Part shown: piece by piece, positions 60,117 to 64,000 of the stretch | Layout: each line of letters starts with the position of its first letter | Numbering within the stretch: the first letter of the stretch is position 1 | DNA from: WRCA01 sp964587855 | GTDB taxonomy: Bacteria; Pseudomonadota; Alphaproteobacteria; Rs-D84 | NCBI GenBank assembly: GCA_964587855.1 | Contig: CAZPLT010000001.1 | Coordinates: forward strand, 62,001-126,000 | DNA length: 64,000 nt | Direction: 5' to 3' | Translations under genes and position numbers: made by a program | Notes under the pieces: model-generated | The model's input: only the letters and a program-made list of their open reading frames with translations | Database searches by the model: none | What the model was told of the DNA's origin: nothing

Positions 60117-62006
60117 TTATTTTAATGGGGGGTAGCATTCGCCGTCCGCTATCGCGCAGCATGCATAGCCATTCATACTTTCTACCCATCTAAAACTTTC
60201 CCCTGAGCAACAACCATTTTCATCTGGGGCGTCGCCACTGGTGCATAATTGCGAAGAAACTGTATTATGTTCTTCATTGTAATTTGATGGACCATGTACT
60301 GGATATTCTGGTTTCAGTGGTAATGTTATTGTTGATTTTTCATCTGGAACGGATATAACCTCTGGCTCTGGTTCTTGTACGGGTTCAGGCTCGGCAATTG
60401 GTGCGGGCATTGGTTCTGGTTCCGCCACAGGTTCTGGCATTGCGACTGGCGCGGGCATTGGTTCTGGTTCAATGACTGGCGCTGGTTGTGGTTCCGGTTC
60501 TGTGATAACTGGGACTGGCTGTGGTTGTGGTTTTACAATCGGTGCTGGCTGAGGCATGGGTTGTGGTGCCGGTTCCGCAACTGGTTCTGGCTGGGGCATT
60601 ATAAATGCAGATTCATTTGTTTGTGGTGCTGGTGCGGTTTCTGTCGGAACATTTTCAGAAACGACACTGGGTTGCGCCAGATTTGGTGTTCCAGATTTAT
60701 CCATTCTGGATTGATAAATAGACAAAGTTAAAATGCAAAGTCCGATTAAAATAACCAACATTATATAATAAACAAAGCTGGGCTTTTTTGCCCCAACAGG
60801 TGGGTGCAAAACTGTAACATCAGGATTTGTTATTGGGGATGCGGGTCTTTCCATTTCAACCGGCGGCACCACTGGCGGAACGGTTGGTTCTGATAACTTT
60901 GCAATAGGCTGTTGTTGTGGTACAGCAATAGTTTGCTGAGGCATATTCACAGGTATAGTTGTTGGTTCAGTCGTATTGATAACCGGTTCAACAACAGTTG
61001 GTTCAATCGGCTGTGGTGCAGTGAAAGTTATCGAATCGGGGGTTGTTGTGTTGTCTTCCGAATTTGTTTGCTTGATATTAAATTCTGTTGGATTAAATGA
61101 AGGTGTTTCAAATCCAATCGGTTGGAAAGCAATTTTATCATCTATTATTTCAGGATCTTTGTTAAACAAAGGTTTTGGTTCATCTGCCATTCTTGGCTCC
61201 TGTGATTTTTCTATATTTATTAAATCTTTGACGTTATTTGTCGCCTTTAATACATTGCGTGCTGCGGTTGAATCATTTCTTGCATCTTCCAGTCTTTTTT
61301 TTGCGCGACGCAATCTGGCCTTTGCCCGTTTTTCTTTTTCGTTTACTTTATCCATTTGGGATTGGACTTTTAATATTTTTGCTGCGGATTCTTTTGTTGG
61401 TTTTTTCCCAACTTCACTGCGTATTTTGTTCAACTTTGTTTTCAAAGATTTGATATTAGAATGTAATTTAATCAGGGATTCTTCGGTTTTTTTAATGGTT
61501 TCGGTTGAAATCTCAATTTCACGCATAGCAGCATTTAATCTGGCCTGGGCCAATTCTTGACCGACAGTTATTCTAAACTTATTTAAATTATCCAATGCAT
61601 TATCTATGGTTCCACCTGTTTTATAATCAGCAATAAGTTGCCCATAAACAGGCAATCCTGTATAATTTATATCCAGCTTTTGATATTTATTATTTTTCTT
61701 TGGACGGACGTCTTCCAAATCCATTTTATAATCATTGCTTAAAATATCGTCCCATTTGCGCCCTTCCCGATCCGCAATTATCAATAATATATTCGGAGTG
61801 TTTTCGGTACGTGTTTCATCCAACACAAATATAAGTTTGTGATCAGCATCATAAAAAGCAGAAAATTTATTTCCAGAGATGTTAAAAGATTCCGTCATAA
61901 TTTTATCAGTATATTTAGAATTATTGAAAGAAAATACAGGCATGTCAGAATCTGGCATGGTTGCGATATGTGTGCTAGAAAAATTTTCTCTCTCGTTATT
62001 TGCCAT
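60117..62006 (-). CDS. Membrane protein with coiled coil and long Pro-rich domain
   Basis: 629 residues from ATG 62006. An N-terminal domain (about 1-135), a charged coiled coil (about 140-265), a Thr/Pro linker, one membrane helix (about 405-428: VYYIMLVILIGLCILTLSIY), then a PEP-type proline-rich region (about 455-570, repeats of PEPMPAP and PEPVAEP) and a small Cys-rich end (GCCSGES, YACCAIADGEC). The long Pro/Glu rod recalls TonB-like periplasm-spanning proteins. It begins two bases after the gcrA stop, so it is coupled to gcrA. No family recognised. Confidence 0.85.
   Translation of the reverse strand: MANNERENFSSTHIATMPDSDMPVFSFNNSKYTDKIMTESFNISGNKFSAFYDADHKLIFVLDETRTENTPNILLIIADREGRKWDDILSNDYKMDLEDVRPKKNNKYQKLDINYTGLPVYGQLIADYKTGGTIDNALDNLNKFRITVGQELAQARLNAAMREIEISTETIKKTEESLIKLHSNIKSLKTKLNKIRSEVGKKPTKESAAKILKVQSQMDKVNEKEKRAKARLRRAKKRLEDARNDSTAARNVLKATNNVKDLINIEKSQEPRMADEPKPLFNKDPEIIDDKIAFQPIGFETPSFNPTEFNIKQTNSEDNTTTPDSITFTAPQPIEPTVVEPVINTTEPTTIPVNMPQQTIAVPQQQPIAKLSEPTVPPVVPPVEMERPASPITNPDVTVLHPPVGAKKPSFVYYIMLVILIGLCILTLSIYQSRMDKSGTPNLAQPSVVSENVPTETAPAPQTNESAFIMPQPEPVAEPAPQPMPQPAPIVKPQPQPVPVITEPEPQPAPVIEPEPMPAPVAMPEPVAEPEPMPAPIAEPEPVQEPEPEVISVPDEKSTITLPLKPEYPVHGPSNYNEEHNTVSSQLCTSGDAPDENGCCSGESFRWVESMNGYACCAIADGECYPPLK
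60355..60620. repeat. Degenerate proline-rich tandem repeats
   Basis: Runs of codons for Pro-Glu-Pro-Met-Pro-Ala and Pro-Glu-Pro-Val-Ala-Glu type units, visible on the plus strand as GGTTCTGG / GGCATTGG words. Confidence 0.75.
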
Positions 62007-62008
62007 TT

Positions 62009-62530
62009 TTAAGACTTCTTTGGTGGTGGCATTTGGTATGCTGCGCGGCAATGTTCATAACAATATGGTTTGCCGGGAAAAACCTTGGCTCCACAAAAAT
62101 GGAAATTTTCTGAATCTGGATTGCCAATTGGCCAACGACATTGGTCTGGTCTTAACATTGCCAATTCAACAGCGTGCTGAATCATATGTTGATGCGCGAC
62201 CAGGTTTTTTTTGCTGGTTACAGTAGTTTTGTTTGCTGGGGCCTTTGGGGATGGCGCTGTGACTTTTTTAGTTTTTGCGGTATTAGCCGGAACTTTTTTA
62301 ACATTATCTTTTTTTGCTGGTTTAACCTTTATAACAATTTCTTTCTTTGCAGGTGCTTTTTTATTAGCATTAGCAACAGATTTGTTGTTCCAGCCCAGGC
62401 GATTCAGTTTGCCTACAACGGCATTTTTGGACATGCCGATTTTTTTGCCGATTTCAGAAGTGCTCATGCCCTTTTCTAGCAAGGCTTTCATTTTGTTTAA
62501 GGTTGCGGGGGTCCATCCGATAGATGCCAT
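62009..62530 (-). CDS. gcrA: Cell cycle regulator GcrA
   Basis: 173 residues. N-terminal HTH (WTPATLNKMKALLEKGMSTSEIGKKIGMSKNAVVGKLNRLGW), a Lys/Pro/Ala-rich linker and the C-terminal sigma70-binding domain (CRWPIGNPDSENFHFCGAKVFPGKPYCYEHC with Cys/His). GcrA is found almost only in Alphaproteobacteria, where it activates promoters carrying CcrM-methylated GANTC sites. AGAGAGC-type purines precede the ATG. Confidence 0.95.
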   Translation of the reverse strand: MASIGWTPATLNKMKALLEKGMSTSEIGKKIGMSKNAVVGKLNRLGWNNKSVANANKKAPAKKEIVIKVKPAKKDNVKKVPANTAKTKKVTAPSPKAPANKTTVTSKKNLVAHQHMIQHAVELAMLRPDQCRWPIGNPDSENFHFCGAKVFPGKPYCYEHCRAAYQMPPPKKS

Positions 62531-62611
62531 GATATTGCTCTCTGTTTATTATTTTCTTTTATTATTTATCAAATTGTAGCATAATTAAAAAAAGAAAAAC
62601 AAGGGGAAAAA

Positions 62612-63055
62612 ATGTTAGCGATTTTTATAATTTTATTACTAGCAGCAGTGTTTTGCGCGGCTATGATGTGCAAAAATGATTGGAAAAACAGAATAATACC
62701 AGATGTTTATCTTTTCCCTTTTATGTTAATTGGGTTATTAGTGGTCACATTTTTCCCATGGTTCTTTGATTTTGGGGAATCTGTGATTGCCGGCACGATT
62801 GGTTATGGGCTGGGAATTATTATGGGATTGCTGTTCAAAAAAAAGTCCCCCGAAGCTATTGGAATGGGCGATGTAAAATTGATGGCAGCTGGTGGTATAT
62901 GGTTGGGCGCCAGCGGTTTGGCAGTTTCTTTGATAATATCTTGTGTTTTGGGCGGAGTATGGGGAATGCTTAAAAAACAAAAATTTATTCCATTTGCCCC
63001 TTTCTTTTTTATCGGCGCAATTTGTTCTTTAATAATAATGGGAATAATGATATAA
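62612..63055 (+). CDS. Type IV prepilin peptidase-like protein (A24, CpaA type)
   Basis: 147 residues with about five helices and the two catalytic aspartates of the A24 family: KNDWKNRIIPD and the GMGDVKLMAAGG loop (GxGDxKL). It lacks the N-methylase domain, as in CpaA/TadV of Flp pili. AAGGGG is present before the ATG. Other pilus genes may lie past the window edge. Confidence 0.9.
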   Translation: MLAIFIILLLAAVFCAAMMCKNDWKNRIIPDVYLFPFMLIGLLVVTFFPWFFDFGESVIAGTIGYGLGIIMGLLFKKKSPEAIGMGDVKLMAAGGIWLGASGLAVSLIISCVLGGVWGMLKKQKFIPFAPFFFIGAICSLIIMGIMI

Positions 63056-63068
63056 TTGACCAGAGAGA

Positions 63069-64000
63069 ATGAAAAAAGTATACGCTTTTTCAATGGCTGT
63101 TGCATGCTGGATAATCCCCGCTGGGATCGCATGCGCTACAGATTTCCCATTGTCCCAATACGGTCAGATTCAAAATGTCCAAAGCTATTCTTCTAACCCT
63201 TTTTATAATCCAGACAGCCCTTATAATCAGCGCATGCCGACAGCAATTTATGCCCAGGGAACAGAATTAAATGCTGGGGAATGTCGCAATGTTGTTGATG
63301 TAATAGTCGGTGGATTATGCGCACAACGTAATAATTGCGAAGGATTAAGTTTATCTGATATTCGTCCATCGGTGGTAATCCAATTATCAAATTTGACTGG
63401 ACATAACTATGTTACGGCTTGTAATGGTTATATTCAACCATCATTTGAAGATTATATGAAAAATAACAGTGCGGTAAAAGTTACTGGCTTTCCATCGGCT
63501 TTTCCAACAGTTAATTCAACACAAACAGAAAATTCATCCAGTGAATTGATTTTAAGTAATCCTTATGAATTGAAAAAAGCAGATTGGGAGAACAATAAAA
63601 CTGCACGTCAAAATGAACTGCGTGCTTTACAAAGACAAAATGGTTCTGATGATGTAGCGTTGGCAGCAACAAAATTTCCAACAACTTATGCTGATTTATC
63701 TTTTACAGAAAGAATGGAAAATGACCAGGCTGGATATGAACCATGGAAAGATGCCCAGGCTTATAAACCAATTAAAATAGAAGACGATGAAACAAGATAT
63801 GAAAGAGAAAACGAACTCGCCCAACAACAATTAGAATTAGCAAAAAAACAAGATGAATTGTTACAGGTTACAAGTCAATGTACATGGTGTTATAACAATC
63901 AAACAAAATGTTATAATGATTTAGCCAAACAAGTTAATGATTTAAACAAGAGCAGAAAAGATAATGCTTGTTCAGAAAAGGTCTCTGGAACAGACACTTC
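63069..64000 (+). CDS. Exported Cys-containing protein, N-terminal part (cut by window edge)
   Basis: Open from ATG 63069 to the end without a stop (310 codons). Signal peptide (VYAFSMAVACWIIPAGIACA), then Asn/Gln-rich mature sequence with CRNVVDVIVGGLCAQRNNC, YELKKADWENNK, a Gln/Glu coiled coil (about 238-258) and CTWCYNNQTKCYNDL. AGAGAG before the ATG, 14 bp after the prepilin peptidase gene, so cotranscription is likely. No family recognised. Confidence 0.8.
   Translation, partial: MKKVYAFSMAVACWIIPAGIACATDFPLSQYGQIQNVQSYSSNPFYNPDSPYNQRMPTAIYAQGTELNAGECRNVVDVIVGGLCAQRNNCEGLSLSDIRPSVVIQLSNLTGHNYVTACNGYIQPSFEDYMKNNSAVKVTGFPSAFPTVNSTQTENSSSELILSNPYELKKADWENNKTARQNELRALQRQNGSDDVALAATKFPTTYADLSFTERMENDQAGYEPWKDAQAYKPIKIEDDETRYERENELAQQQLELAKKQDELLQVTSQCTWCYNNQTKCYNDLAKQVNDLNKSRKDNACSEKVSGTDT

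Noticed and set aside
60375..60731. Plus-strand frame rich in Trp, Phe and Arg opposite the proline-rich gene
   Set aside because: It is the complement of Pro/Glu codon repeats; the minus-strand protein has signal-like architecture and coupled start.

Overview
The window looks like a piece of an AT-rich alphaproteobacterial chromosome. The strongest taxonomic marks are GcrA (62009-62530), a CarD-type regulator (34103-34660), the XRE regulator at 55814-56227 and lipid A / LPS transport genes (lpxA, lpxB, lptB, lptC). Pyruvate:ferredoxin oxidoreductase (29440-32904), with no pyruvate dehydrogenase gene in view, suggests an anaerobic or fermentative lifestyle, as in uncultured low-GC gut Alphaproteobacteria. 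That lineage placement is an inference. There is no rRNA, CRISPR array, IS element or complete prophage.

Layout. 0-5 kb: start of rph, a YbhN-type membrane protein, RNase E. 5-11 kb: a short ClpB without its N-domain and three exported or outer-membrane proteins. 11-15 kb: tRNA-Leu, a MotA/MotB-like pair, the rpsF-rpsR-rplI block, recO. 15-19 kb: a large Cys-rich exported protein with a 573-bp perfect internal duplication and an assembly gap. 19-29 kb: tRNA-Ser, ihfB, a fused accD-accA gene, rpsB-tsf, an MFS-tyrS-envC operon, a kinase-like gene, ctpA. 29-35 kb: PFOR, BamE, CarD, ssb. 35-42 kb: eno, lptB-lptC, rsmD/tadA (divergent), gpmI, an OmpA-type lipoprotein. 42-50 kb: rho, an overlapping spanin-like gene pair, hisS-prfA, secreted proteins, tRNA-Arg. 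50-54 kb: aroK-mscL, then an M23 peptidase-bactofilin-rpiB cluster. 54-64 kb: a hairpin-rich noncoding stretch, tlyA, a compact SRP RNA, lpxA-lpxB, gcrA coupled to a proline-rich membrane protein, a prepilin peptidase, and a truncated exported protein.

Genes that work together: ribosome and translation (S6, S18, L9, S2, EF-Ts, RF1, TyrRS, HisRS, RsmD, TlyA, TadA, three tRNAs, SRP RNA); envelope building (LpxA/B, LptB/C, BamE, EnvC-like, CtpA, M23-bactofilin, OmpA lipoprotein, MotAB-like pair); central metabolism (enolase, iPGM, PFOR, RpiB, AccDA). About ten genes encode lineage-type exported proteins, many rich in cysteine or Ser/Thr, with no recognisable function.

The most notable non-coding patterns are a set of about ten genes whose promoter -10 box lies only a few bases before the start codon and which have no Shine-Dalgarno (probable leaderless mRNAs), a tRNA-Leu with the rare AAG anticodon in a genome window that also carries tadA, structured ribosomal-protein leaders, and a three-hairpin locus at 54.79-54.96 kb. 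All homology statements come from reading the sequence; no database search was run.
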